Origin: Stomorhina lunata
Taxonomy: Eukaryota > Arthropoda > Insecta > Diptera > Rhiniidae
NCBI GenBank assembly: GCA_933228675.1
Contig: OW121743.1
Coordinates: forward strand, 18,435,151-18,499,150
Direction of reading: 5' to 3'
DNA: 64,000 nt
Shown: positions 47,700 to 60,360 of the stretch, piece after piece
How positions within the stretch are numbered: position 1 is the first letter of the stretch
Layout: every line of letters starts with the position of its first letter
Program-made: the position numbers and the translations under genes
The notes under the pieces: model-generated
Told to the model about the DNA's origin: nothing
Seen by the model: only the letters and a program-made list of their open reading frames with translations
Databases searched by the model: none

Positions 47700-49610
47700 A
47701 AAAATCAAGCCTTGAAATTTTTCTAAAGTCTTATATTATAAAAATAAAGTTTCGTTAAGTTTCAAAAACTTTCGCTTCCTCAAAAATAGTATCATATATA
47801 AGATTTATTACACTTTGGAATTGCAAATGAGCTTTTAAAATTTTTCTCAGTATCTAAGTATTGAAAATAATGTTTCGTTAAGTTTCAAAATGTTTCGTTA
47901 AGCTAAAAATAACTACAGAAACAATTTGTCATTACGACTAGAATTACAAATTAAGTTTTAGAATCATTCCAAAGCCTTAGACTTTGAAAATAAAGTTTCG
48001 TTAAGTTTCAAAAACTTCCGTTAGATCAAAACTAATGTCATACAAAAAATCTCTTTCCTATAGACATTGCAAATCAAGTTTTAGAATCTTTCAAAGACCT
48101 AAGATCGTGAAAATAAGGTTTCGTTAAGTTTCAAAAACTTCCGCTACTTGAAAACTAATGTCATGCAAAAAAAGGCTTAAAACTTGGTATTTTAAATCAA
48201 CTTTTTAAACTTTTCTCGGGTGCTTAGTATTGAAAGTAAAGTTTTGTTAAGTTTTAAAAAGTTTCGCTAAGTTAAATAAAAATAAATAAATTTTGTTAGA
48301 ATTTAATGGGAAGCACAAATCTTATATTAAAAACTTTCTGAATCCTTTTATTTCCGAAATAATGTTTCGTTAAGTTTTAAAAATTCTCTCTAAGCTTAAA
48401 TTGATGCCATATATGAGACGTCTTTACCTTGGGCATTACAAATCAAAATTTGAAATGTTACCAAGACACTCTGGGATGAAAAAAAAGTTTGGTTAAGTTT
48501 TAAAAAGGGTTGCTACTTTAAAATTCTTGTCATCTATGTGATGTCTTAAGGTTTGGCTTTATATGAAAGCTTTTAGAATTTGTCTGAAGCACACCGTGTT
48601 GAAAATAAAGTTTCGTTAAGTTTCAAAATGTGTCGCTAAGCTAAAAATAAGTTAAAAATTAGATTAAACTTTAGACTAGTATTGCCTATCTGGTTTTATA
48701 GTCTTTCTTAAGCCCTTGGATTTCGAAATAAAGTTTCGTTAAGTTTTAAAACCACTCGTTTATTTACAAATGATATCTTCAATGAAATGTCTTAATGACT
48801 GATATTGTCAAAAAGGTTTTAAAACTTTTCTAAGATACTCAGGGGCGACAATAAAGTTTCGTTAAGTTTCAAAAATGTTTGTTAAGTTTTAGTTTTAACT
48901 TGGAAATGATTTTAGAAAAAATCTAGTATTTTATATTCTATAACAAAACATTTCTATCATACTTGGTTTCAAAAATAAAGTTTCGTTAAGTTTTAAAAAT
49001 TTTCCCTAAATTTAAAATTAGCTTATATTATGAATTAAATACTTTTTGGTATTGTATTTTGAGTTTTAAAATTTTCCCAGCACGCTTAGCTTTAAAAATA
49101 ATTTTTCGTTAAGTTTCAAAAATGTTCGTTAAGTTAAAAGTAAGCCTATAAATGGTTTTTGATGTTTCATTTTATTATAAATCTTTTTATTAGACATTTC
49201 TATCGCCTTTGACTTCCAAAATAATGTTTCGTTAAGTTTCAAAAATGTTCGTTAAGTTAAAATTAAGTTAATAAATGGCTTTTAATAATGTTTAGGATTA
49301 CAAATCAAGTTACAAAATCTTCTTGTAGTATTTATTAACGAAAATAAACTTTCGTTAAGTTTCAAATACTTTCGTTAATTTAAAATAAAGCCCATATTTG
49401 TGCTGCTAAGGCCTTTATTAGCAAAACTAATGCATTAGCTAATCCTATATTAGGGATTCTAAGGCCTCTATACAATGAGGAAAAGCTTCATGTAATAAAA
49501 AAAAAGTTTCGTTAAGTTTGAAAAACCTGAGTTAATCCCATATTAGGGATTCTAAGGCCTGTATACATTGAAAAAAAGCTTCGTAAAAAGTTAAATTTTT
49601 ATAAAAATGT
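47700..49610 (+). repeat. GTTTCGTTAAGTTTCAAAA repeat family, about 122-bp spacing
   Basis: About 15 copies of AAATAAAGTTTCGTTAAGTTTCAAAAA, all in the same orientation and very evenly spaced (near 47745, 47873, 47995, 48117, 48238, 48363, 48486, 48607, 48732, 48852, 48978, 49097, 49222, 49345, 49503). The core is tightly conserved and the intervening 95-100 bases are strongly diverged. The last part (49430-49580) contains a duplicated TATTAGGGATTCTAAGGCCT segment. Confidence 0.9.
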
Positions 49611-50400
49611 AGATGCCAAATTAGAAGTATTATAAATTTAATCTAAATCTATTTAACTAAATTAGTTTGTTATTACTTTTTGAATTTAAACTATTTAAAT
49701 TTAATAGTATGTACTTTTGTTTCCAAATTATGTTGTCTTTCATCTTTTTTAAATAACTTTAAATTTCATAAAATACTTCCACAAAATTATTCCCCAAATT
49801 ATCTTGCAACAAAGCGGCAAAACTGATCTTATAAAACATTCTTCTAGTCCATTACATTTTCCGGGATGTCCAAAAAAATGTCTATCCTTCCCGTTCTTTT
49901 CTCAACATCTCCAAAAATGATTACAAAACAAATTCTTTATAATTATCATTAGCCAACATTAACATAAATTATCTAGACGCAAATGAGCTGCTCTGGCTTC
50001 TTTGCCAACTTCATGGCTTGTTGAGGAAAAACATTTAAAATTTTATTATTTTTTTTTTTTTTTTTGGTGAAAAAACAGAAATGTAAATTTTCATTTAGGC
50101 GAAAATAAAACACAATGAAACATTCTCTTGTTCGTTAAGTGGCCGAAAAGAAAAGATGTTTAAATAAATAAAGAAATAAAGTCTTAAGGCAAAAAAAGAA
50201 AAAACTTAAATACATATAACAAAAAGATCAAGTTTAATGGCTGGACATAATGGCAACACTTAAAGTGTCCAGCAACAGAAACGACAGAACTAAGAGACAG
50301 AGAAAGAAAGAAGAAGATGGAGCATGAGTAAGGAGAAGAAAAGAAATTTAACAGAAAATTTTTGTTTTAAGATAAATCTAAGAAATTATACAGTTTTCTA
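49611..50400. other. Unique intronic sequence
   Basis: No repeats of the neighbouring families. There is an A/G-rich patch (AGACAGAGAAAGAAAGAAGA, near 50295) and no credible exon or RNA gene. Confidence 0.4.
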
Positions 50401-51430
50401 AAGAAAGAAATGAAAACTTTCAAAAAGCTTTTTTGGCTTTAAAAAAAACTTTAAGCTCTTTAAAAGAATCTTTTGAGCTCTATTGAAAGCTTTAAATTGC
50501 AACTATATTCTTGTTTCAGTTCTATGTTTAACAAAAAATCTATTTAAGGCTTTTAGAAGAGCTATTGAGCTTTTTTTGAAAAGCTCTAAGCTCAATTTTA
50601 CAGTTTTGGTTCTGTTCTGTTCTACATATGTTCTAGTTTTTTCTAGAATTTCATTTTTCAAATCTATTAGCTTTAAAAAAAACTTCTAAACTTTAAAAAA
50701 AAGCTTTTTAAAAGAAGCTTTTAAGCTTTTTAAAAGAAGTTTTTAAGCTTTATTGAAAGCTTTTAATTGCAATTGTATTCTTGTTTTAGTTCTTTGTTTA
50801 ACAAAAAATCTATTCAGAGGTTTTAGAAAAGCTATTTAAGACTTTTAGAAGAGCTATTGAGCTTTTTTTTGAAAAGCTCTAAGCTCAATTTTACAGTTTT
50901 GGTTCTGTTCTAGATATGTTCTAGTTTTTTCTAGAATATCTTTTTTTTCAAATCTATTAGCTTTAAAAAAACTTCTAAACTTAAAAAAAAAGCTTTTTAA
51001 AAGAAGCTTTTAAGCTTTATTGAAAGCTTTTAATTGCAATTGTATTCTTGTTTTAGTTCTTTGTTTTACAAAAAATCTATTCAGAGGTTTTAGAAAAGCT
51101 ATTTAAGGCTTTTAGAAGAGCTATTGAGCTTTTTTTGAAAAGCTCTAAGCTCAATTTTACAGTTTTGGCTCTGTTCTGTTCTAGATATGTTCTAGTTTTT
51201 TCTAGAAATTCTTTTTTCAAATCTATTGGCCTTAAAAAAAACTTCTAAACTTAAAAAAAAGCTTTTTAAAAAGCTTTTAAGCTTTTTAAAAGAAGCTTTT
51301 AAGCTTTATTGAAAGCTTTTAATTGCAATTATATTCTTGTTTTAGTTCTCTGTTTAACAACAAATCTATTCAAAGCTTTTAGAAAAGCTATTGGGCTTTT
51401 TTTAAAAGCTCTAAGCTCAAGTTTACAGTT
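50400..51430 (+). repeat. AAGCTTTTAAGCTTT repeat, four copies of about 260-290 bp
   Basis: Each unit contains TTTAAGCTTTATTGAAAGCT, TTGCAATTGTATTCTTG, TTTAGTTCTTTGTTTAACAA, GAGCTATTGAGCTTTTTTTG and TTTACAGTTTTGGTTCTGTTC. Starts lie near 50480, 50757, 51017 and 51309. The two similar reading frames at 50483-50689 and 51309-51503 are this repeat translated twice; neither keeps an open frame across copies, so they are not genes. TTCTGTTCTAG-like words occur at the unit ends and recall the 11-bp satellite. Confidence 0.88.
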
Positions 51431-52430
51431 TTGGTTTTATTCTTGTTCGAGATATGTTCTAGTTCTGTTACAGCTCATTTCTGGTTCTACTGGACTACTG
51501 TAACAGTTCTGTTATTATTCTGTAACACTTCTGTTATAATTCTCTAACAGTTCTGTTATATTAAAGTTTAATTTTAAAGTACTTTTTCTCAGAACCTTAT
51601 TTCTAATTAAAACTAGTTTTTTTTAGAATTTCTTTTTTCAAATCTATTTTTAAATTAAATGTTTCATAAACCTTCTTTAGTTGTTATTTTATTGTATAAC
51701 ATTTTTGTTGATACTTAAGGTAGAAATAGTTTCCCTGTGACCCAACATACACCTGGTAATTGGATTAAATAAGATTTAACAGTTAAATTAAAACAAGTTA
51801 AAACGAAAAATACCCTCTTTGTTTCATTACTTAACTCTTTTCTATAGAAAACAGTAACACCATGGAATAGACCACATTTTGTTTTGTTAGCAAATGCAAT
51901 GTCACCTCCTAAAGCCAGGCAGCCGATACAGTCAGACATTATTCAGTTACTTGGCTTACATTTACATGTTATAGTCAATGTTTTTTTTACAAAAAAACAT
52001 AAAAAAGAAAAATTTATATAAAAAACTATAAAAGAACCACATGAGCCACTGCAAGCCAATGGTTAGGAGGAGACAATATCCAGATTAGTTGTATTTTTTT
52101 TTTTTTTTGTTCTATATATAAAAGGGCTAAACAATAAACACCATCATCGTGATATAAATGAAAGAGTCTAAGGTCAATGATACATTGGCTTTTATGTAAT
52201 TTAATTTAAAGGCTTAATTAAATCAGTCATTACCGTTTGGTGGCCAAAGTAGCAAAAGAGAATAGGAAATTAAAAAAAAAAAGCAAAAAGTTCAATAAAA
52301 GGTTAATTTCAAAGAATTTTTAGCAAAAAATAGCAAAAAAAGTTATAACAAACTAAGCTTTTTAAGCCAAATCGAAAATTGGTTAAAAATGCTTTATTAT
52401 AACTTTAAATATGACATTTTCGAAAAAAAA
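51431..52430. other. Unique sequence with a possible TATA/initiator pair
   Basis: After a short TTCTGTTATAATTCT run, the sequence is mixed and looks old. TATAAAAG at 52117-52124 is followed 29 bases later by TCATC (A at 52146), the spacing of a TATA-Inr promoter on the + strand. Only short frames follow. The - strand frame at 51715-51939 (74 codons, many Cys and Gly) has no recognised domain or splice support. I cannot tell a real internal promoter from chance in A/T-rich DNA. Confidence 0.3.
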
Positions 52431-55400
52431 GATCAACAAATTTTAAAATTTTAACAACTAAATTTAAAATAAGCAAAAATATGCAAAAATAAGCAACTTA
52501 AACTATATCTTAGGGGAGCTTTACGTACCCTTAATATATTCATTTTACCTCTAACTGCAATTTTAAATCAAAATCAGCAATTTCCTGAGAGTTTTATAGT
52601 TTTAGAATGAAAAAAGCAAAAATATGCTAAAATATGCCCTGTCATAAAAAGCTTAAAATGACATACATTTTTGTATTTTACATAGACAAATTAGTTTTTG
52701 TCAAAAGAAACCAAATTTTAGATGGTTTGTGGCTTAAATACAAAAAAAGCAAATATATGCTAAAATATGCCCTCTCCTCAAAGGCTTAAAATTACACAAA
52801 TGTCTGTAATTTTTATTGGCAAATTAGTTTCTGCTCAACTAAACCCAATTTTTTTACGTATGTAGCTTAAATATAAGAAAAGCAAAAATATGCTAAAATA
52901 TGCCTTCTCATAAAAAGCTTAAAATGACATAAATAATTGTAATTTTCATTGCGAAATTAGTTTCTGCTTAACTAAACCCAATTTTTTCACGTTTTTTTCT
53001 TAAATATAAGAAAATCAAAAATATGCTAAAATATGCCCTTTCATAAAAAGCTTAAAATGACATAAATTTTTGTATTTTACATAGACAAATTAGTTTTTGT
53101 CAAAAGAAACCAAATTTTAGATGGTTTGTGGTTTAAATACAAAAAAGCAAAAATATGCTAAAATATGCCCTCTCCTTAAAGGCCTAAAATTACACAAATG
53201 TAATTTTCATTGAGAAATTAGTTTCTGCTCAAACAAACCCAATTTTTATAAGTTTGTGGCTCTAAAATAAGAAAAGCAAAAATATGCTAAAATATGCCCT
53301 TTAACAAAAAGTTAAGCTTTTTGTGAAAGGGCATATTTTAATGACATAAATGTTTGCATTTTACATAGAGAAAATAGTTTCTGCTCGAATAAATCCAATT
53401 TTATGACGTTTGTGGCTTTAATATAAAAAAAGTAAAAAAATGCTAAAATATGCCCTCTCACAAAGAACATAAAATAGCTTTGATATATAAATTGTTTAGT
53501 TAGAAATTAGTTTCTGTGAAAAAATAACTTGATTTTAGGATATTTCTGGCTGAAATATAACAAAAAAAGCACAAATAAGCTAAAATATACCCTATCATAA
53601 AAAGCATAAAATGGCTTATCTATATGAATTCTTTAGTAAGAAATGAGTTTTTGTGAAAAACGAACTTGATTTGAGGATATTTCTGGCTGAAGTATAAGAA
53701 AAGCAAAAATAAGCTAAAATATGCTTATTTTTGGTATAAATATAAGAAAAACAAAAATAAGCCAAAATATGCCTTTGTTATTAATATAACCTTGTTAAAT
53801 TGACTGAAATATTTGTATTTTTCAATAAGAAATCGGTTTGTGCTTAAACAACACTAATTTAAGACTTTTACTGGCTGAAATATAAAAAAAAGCAAAAATA
53901 TGCTTAAATATGCCTGTTCAGAAAAGCTTCAAACTACCTTAATATTAAAATTCTTTGATAAAAAATCAATTATGGCAAAAACAATTAAAAGTTTGAACTA
54001 TTTCTGAATAAAATAATACAAAAAACGAAAATATGCTAAAATAAGCTTTTCAGCAAAAAGCCAAAAAAATCCTTAAAATTTTAGGCATATCATATTTTAC
54101 TTAAGCTTCTGTTACTTTTTCTTACTTCTGTAACATAATTAAGACAAAATATTTAAGTTTTAAGTAGAAATATGAAATAAGCAAAAATAAGCTTTTAAGC
54201 AAAAAGCCAAGAATTATTAAAATTTTGAGCGAGCGTTATTTTATTTAAGTTTTAGTTAATTTTTCCTACTTCTTAAGCATAATTTCGACAAAATATTCAA
54301 TTTTTAAGCAGATATATGAAATATGCGAAAAAAAGCTTTTAAGCAAAAAGCCAAGAAATCATTTAAATTTTAAGCACATCTTGTTTTATTTAAGTTTTGG
54401 TTTCATTTCCTCACTTTTTAAACTTTATTTAAACAAAATATTTTATTTCTAAGCAGAAACATAAAATATGCAAAAATAAGCTTTTAAGCTAAAAATTTAT
54501 AAAACGTTAGAATTTCCAGCAATTGTAGCTTTTTTGAGTTTTATTACTAGTTCCTTCTTCTTAAACATAATTCTTATAAAATACCCAGTTTTAATACCGA
54601 AATATAAAATATGCCAAAATAAGCTTTTCAGCAAAAAGCCAAGAAATCATTCAGATTTTAAGCATTTCTTGTTTAATTTAAGTTTTTGCTACTTTTTCTC
54701 ACTTTTGAAACATAATTTAAATAAAAAATTCCAGTTTTTGAGCGGAAATGCGAAATATGCAAAAATAAGCTTTTACGCAAAAAAATGAGAAATTGATAGA
54801 ACTTTAAGAAATGCTTATCATTTTGTTACTATTTCCTACTTCTTAAGCGTTATTTAGACAAAATATAAAACTTTCAGGCGGAAATATAAAATATGCTAAT
54901 ATATGCACAAATAAGCTTTTAAGCATAATGTCAAAAAAGATTACAATTTTAAGCATATTTTACTAAATTTGAGTTTTTGCTATTTTTTTTCTCATTTCTT
55001 TAACATAATCTTGACAAAAAATCCAATTTTTAGGCATAAATATAAAATATGCTAAAATAAGCTTTTAAGCAAAAAATTTAGAATTTCTAGCAGTTCTTAT
55101 TATTTTGTGTTTTTATTACTTTTTCTTACTTCTTAAAGATAATTTCTAAAAAAAAACTATCCAAGTAAGGAAACAACAAGAAATATGCTAAATATGCAAA
55201 AATAAGCTTTTTCAGAAAAAAGGCCAGAAATCCTTAAAATTTTGGCAAAATTTTTATGAACTCGAATTATTAGTTCTTTTTCTCCTTTCTGAATATAATT
55301 TAACAAAATATGAAATTTTATGTCAGAAAAATTAAGTATTTTAAAATATGCAAAAATAAGCTTATAGCAGAAAATCTACAAATCTTAAAAATTTAAAAAA

Positions 55401-56000
55401 ATATTTCTTTTTTTAGAGTTTTTAATACTTTTTCGTACTTTTTGAATATAATTTCGTCAAAATATCAGTTTTAAAGGCAAAAATATGAAATATGCAAAAA
55501 TAAGCTTTTAAGCTAAAAGTTCAGAAATCATTAAAATTTTAAACAAATCTTATTTTTTCGAATTTTTGTTGATTTTTCTCTCTGCATGAATGTATTTTGA
55601 CAAAAAAAAAATCAATTTTAAGGCAGAAAAAGAAAAATGCTGAAATATGCAAAATTAAGCTTTTTTAAGCAAAAAGTTCAAAAATCATTAGAATTTTAGA
55701 CATATCTTATTTTATTTAAGTTTTTATTAGATTTTCTCTTTTCTTGAATAAGATGATGACAAAAAATCAAATTTTTAGGGAGAAAAAGATATATGCAAAA
55801 ATAAGCTTTTAAGCTAGAAAATTCAAAATCATTTAAATTTTAAGAAATAAACTTATTTTTTTGGAGGTGTTTGCACTTTTTCTAACTTCTTAAACATCAT
55901 TTCTTCAAAATATCCAGTTTAAAGGCTGAAAAATAAAATGAGCTCAAATATGCCAAAATAAGCTTTTGATCAAAATATTCAAAAATCATTAAAGTTATGT
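52431..56000 (+). repeat. ATATGC repeat family, forward (AAAATATGCTAAAATATGCC)
   Basis: About 25 copies of AGCAAAAATATGCTAAAATATGCCCT or its diverged form AAATATGCAAAAATAAGCTTTTAAGC, about 130-150 bp apart (52615, 52748, 52882, 53008, 53145, 53276 and so on). The first ten copies are close relatives; from about 53900 the linkers change to CAAAAAGCCAAGAAATCATT. All share polarity. The frame at 54534-54788 is an artefact. Confidence 0.9.
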
Positions 56001-56990
56001 AAATAAAATTCATATTTTTTTCGATTTCTTATTACTTTTTCCTAACTCCTTGAACATAATTGTGCTTATTTCTATTTGCTGGCCTTAATTATTTTCTTCT
56101 GTTGCCTTAATTGGCCCTAATATTTATTTTACCTTGAGCTGTATTTTATTTATTTTGCATAAACAAAGTTTTATTTTCTAAAGAAAGAACTTTACAAGAG
56201 CTTTAAATTGTTTCTCTCTCTCTCTCTTTCTTATCCCAAGGCTTAAGGACTAATTTTTATTTATTAATTCCTTTTTATTCTAATTATTTACTACTTTATT
56301 TTCCAACCATTGCCTTTACAGGATATTCAGTACCAATTTAAAGGTTAAGCTGTTGCTAACGTGGAAAAAAATGCTAAAATTGCTCTAATAAATTACAAAA
56401 ATAACAAGTACAATTTTGCATATTTTGCTATTATATAGAGGGTTTCCACCAGCCCTTAAGGAGTTATTTGCTACAACAAGATGCCATAGAATTTTTTTTT
56501 CGTTTTTATTTAGTCAAGTAAAAACTTTTGTAAGAATTTTTTATTTAGTGAAACTATTAACTAACCTAAGGCCAGGAAAACTTAATAAAAATGCTATAAA
56601 ATGTAGAGAAATCTAGAAGAAAGGCAAAACTAAAGAAATTATTTTGAAAGTAAATAATAGATTTTTTTCAAATTTTTTAAAAGCGAAATAGTTTTCAAGT
56701 TTTTAATTTCAGTTTTTTTTTTTTACTCAAGAATATAAATTTCAATTAATCAGAATTTTTTTGTCTCACACAATGAAATTTTTTTTTATATTTCCCATAA
56801 ATTTCCTATACATTTAGGTAATAAAGAAATTTAAGAGCCCCTATAAAAGTTAAATAAAACAGATAGAAATTAATAGAAACCCAAACTTAACAGATCCCCA
56901 ATTAGCAATTTAGGCAATAAAAACACTTGAAATACCATCAAATCTTAAAAAAAGACATGTTTTCTAACAAATTTAATTGTCATATAAAAA
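56001..56990. other. Unique centre between the inverted ATATGC arrays
   Basis: About 1 kb of non-repetitive sequence separating the two polarities. It holds a good acceptor-like tract ending CCTTTACAG at 56321 and, 22 bases later, AAG|GTTAAG. In the phase needed after the signal-peptide exon this mini-exon has a stop, so it is not called. The frame at 56416-56616 is unsupported. TTTAG|GTAATA at 56817/56818 is a weak recursive-site look-alike. Confidence 0.4.
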
Positions 56991-59900
56991 TTGAAAAAAT
57001 TTTCTTAAAATCATTTTTAGGCATATTTTGCTTATTTTTTAAGGCTAAAAAATCAAAAATCTTTGACAAAGAACAAATTTAATAACAAATTAATTTATAT
57101 TGAAACCTTTAAAATGTTTTTCTAACAGAGCATATTTTTGCATATTTGGCATATTTTTGCTTAAAGGCTATTTAGGACCTAAATATGCAAAAATTATTCA
57201 TAAAGAACATATTTAAAAACAAATAAATTTATTTTGAAAACTTTAAAATGGTTTTTTAAAAGAGCATATTTTTGCATATTTGGCATATCTTTGCTTAAAG
57301 GCTATTTAAGGCTTAAATATGCAATAATCTTTCATAAAACTGTGAATAATATTAAATTAGAAGATTTTTAAGTATTTCTTAAGAAGCATATTTATGCATA
57401 TTTTGCTTATTTTAGCTTAATGCCAACTTAAGGTTTAAAAAAGCTTAAATCTTTCAGAAAAAACAGGTTTACTTATAAATATAATGATTATAAAATGTTT
57501 TACAAGTATTTCTAAAAAAGCATATTTTAGCATATTTATGCATATTTGTCATATTTTGGTTTAAAGGCTATTTGGGGCCTAAATATATAAAAATATTTCA
57601 TAAGAACATAATTTATATTATATTAGAAGATTTTTAAATATTTCTAAAAAGGCATATTTATGCATATTTTGCTTATTTTAGCTTAATGCCAATTTAAGGT
57701 TTAAAAAATCGTAAATCTTTCATTTAAAACCAGTTTACATATATATTTTATGACATATTTAAAAACAAATTAATTTATATTGAAACCTTTAAAATGTTTT
57801 TCTAATAGAGCATATTTGGTATATTTTTGCTTAAAGGCTATTTAGGGCCTAAATATGCAAAAATTATTCATAAAGAACATATTTAAAAACAAATAAATTT
57901 ATTTTGAAACCTTTAAAATGGTTTTTTAAAAGAGCATATTTGGCATATCTTTGCTTAAAGGCTATTTAAGGCTTAAATATGCAATAATCTTTCATAAAAC
58001 TGTGAACAATATTAAATTAGAAGATTTTTAAGTATTTCTTAAGAAGCATATTTATGCATATTTTGCTTATTTTAGCTTAATGCCAACTTAAGGTTTAAAA
58101 AAGCTTAAATCCTTCATAAAAAACAGTTTTACTTATAAATATAATGATTATAAAATGTTTTACAAGTATTTCTAAAAAAGCATATTTTAGCATATTTATG
58201 CATATTTGTCATATTTTGGCTTAAAGGCTATTTGGGGCCTAAATATATAAAAATATTTCATAAGAACATAATTTATATTATATTAGAAGATTTTTAAATA
58301 TTTCTAAAAAGGCATATTTATGCATATTTTGCTTATTTTAGCTTAATGCCAATTTAAGGTTTAAAAAATCGTAAATCTTTCATTTAAAACCAGTTTACAT
58401 ATATATTTTATGACATATTTAAAAACAAATTAATTTATATTGAAACCTTTAAAATGTTTTTCTAATAGAGCATATTTGGTATATTTTTGCTTAAAGGCTA
58501 TTTAGGGCCTAAATATGCAAAAATTATTCATAAAGAACATATTTAAAAACAAATAAATTTATTTTGAAACCTTTAAAATGGTTTTTTAAAAGAGCATATT
58601 TTTGCATATTTGGCATATCTTTGCTTAAAGGCTATTTAAGGCTTAAATATGCAATAATCTTTCATAAAACTGTGAATAATATTAAATTAGAAGATTAGAA
58701 GTATTTCTTAAGAAGCATATTTATGCATATTTTGCTTATTTTAGCTTAATGCCAACTTAAGGTTTAAAAAAGCTTAAATCCTTCATAAAAAACAGTTTTA
58801 CTTATAAAAAAAATGGTTATAAAATGTTTTACAACTATTTCTAATAAGGCATATTTTAGCATATTTAGGCATATTTTTCATATTTTGGCTTAAAGTCTAT
58901 TTAGGGCCTAAATGTGCAAAAATCTTTCATAAAAAACATAATTAATATTCAATTAAAAGATTTTTAAGTATTTCTAAAAAGGCATATTTATGCATATTTT
59001 GCTTATTTTAGCTTAATGTCAATTGAAGGTTTTAAAAAGCTTAAATCTTTCAGAAAAAACAGGTTTACTTATAAATATAATGGTTATCAAATATTTTACA
59101 ACTATTTCTAATAAGGCATATTTTAGCATATTTAGGCATATTTTTCATATTTTGGCTTAAAGTCTATTTAGGGCCTAAATATGCAAAAATCTTTCATAGA
59201 AACATGTTTAATATTAAATTCGATGACTTTAAAATATTTTTCGGAAAAGCATATTTTTGCATATTTTGCTTATTTCTGCATAATGCCTATTTAAGGTTTA
59301 AAAAAGCTTAAATCTTTAAAAAAAATAGATTTACTATTTGATTTAATGATTTTGGAATATTTTACAACTTCTTCTTAAGAGGTAAATTGAAGCATATTTT
59401 GCATATTAACGCATATTTTTGCATCAAGCAAAAATTATTCGTATATTTTTGCTAAAAATCTATTTGAGGCTTTAGAATGCTATATTAGCACATAAAAACA
59501 TGTTTACTTATAAATTTAATGATTTCAAAATATTTTAAAACTTCTTCTAAAAAGGCATATTTAAGCATATTTTGCATATTCTTACATTAGTCCAATTTTA
59601 GGCTTTAAAATGCAAAAAATATTCATCATAAAACGTTTTATGACAATTTAGCCAATTTTTAAATATTTAAGAACTTTATCTAAAACAGCATAAATAAGCA
59701 TATTTGGGCATATTTTTGCTTATCGCCATTTTAAGGCTTAAAATGCAACATTTTTCATAAATACAAATTTTAAAGTGAATTTAATGACTTTAAATATATT
59801 TAAAATAGTTTTCTAAAACAGCATATTTTGCATATTTTTGCTTAAAATCTAAATAAGCCTTAAAAAGTCTCTCAATAAAATCTTACAAAAAGGCATATTT

Positions 59901-60360
59901 TTGCATATTTTGAAATAAAGGCTATTTAAGGCACGAAACTGCAAAACTCTTTAATAAAAACATGTTTAGTAACAAGTTTAATGATTTCAAACATTTTTCG
60001 AAAAGAGCATATTTGAGCATATTTTGCATATTTTTTCTTTAAGTCTATTTAAGGCTTTAAAATCAAAAATATTTTATAAAATACATATTTTGTAAAAAAT
60101 TTAATGATATTATGTTACATAAATTTTTTTCTAAAAATTATATTTAAACATATTTTGCATATTTGGGCATATTTGTTGCTTTAAAACTATTTAAGGCTTA
60201 AATATCCCAAAGTCTTTCATTAAAGCATGTTTGGAAACAAATTTAATAACTGTTATAAATTTTTTAATATATTAAAAAAAAGGCATATTAAAGCATATTT
60301 AGCATATTTTTTGCCTAAAGCCTATTTAAGGTTTTAAAACTTTAAAGTCTTTGCTTAACA
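56991..60360 (-). repeat. ATATGC repeat family, reverse (GCATATTTTTGCATATTTGGC)
   Basis: About 25-30 copies of AAGAGCATATTTTTGCATAT with TTGGCATATTTTTGCTTAAAGGC, the reverse complement of the 52-56 kb motif. A 660-bp higher-order unit is almost perfectly duplicated: 57721-58380 matches 58381-59040 with identical long stretches at the start, and an older copy begins near 57060. Isolated, decayed copies (TGCATATTCTTGCATATTT) continue to about 61690. Confidence 0.9.

Noticed and set aside
50483..51503. Two similar frames starting MKALNCNYILV and MKAFNCNYILV
   Set aside because: They are copies of one 260-290 bp repeat; the intermediate copies do not keep the frame, so similarity reflects DNA duplication, not a protein family.
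51715..51939. 74-codon frame on the - strand with ordinary composition
   Set aside because: Looks less repeat-like than most, but no recognised domain, splice sites or promoter; a frame this long is expected by chance in 64 kb.
56322..56343. 22-nt micro-exon between CCTTTACAG and AAG|GTTAAG
   Set aside because: In the phase following the signal-peptide exon it contains TAA; would need an unseen intermediate exon.
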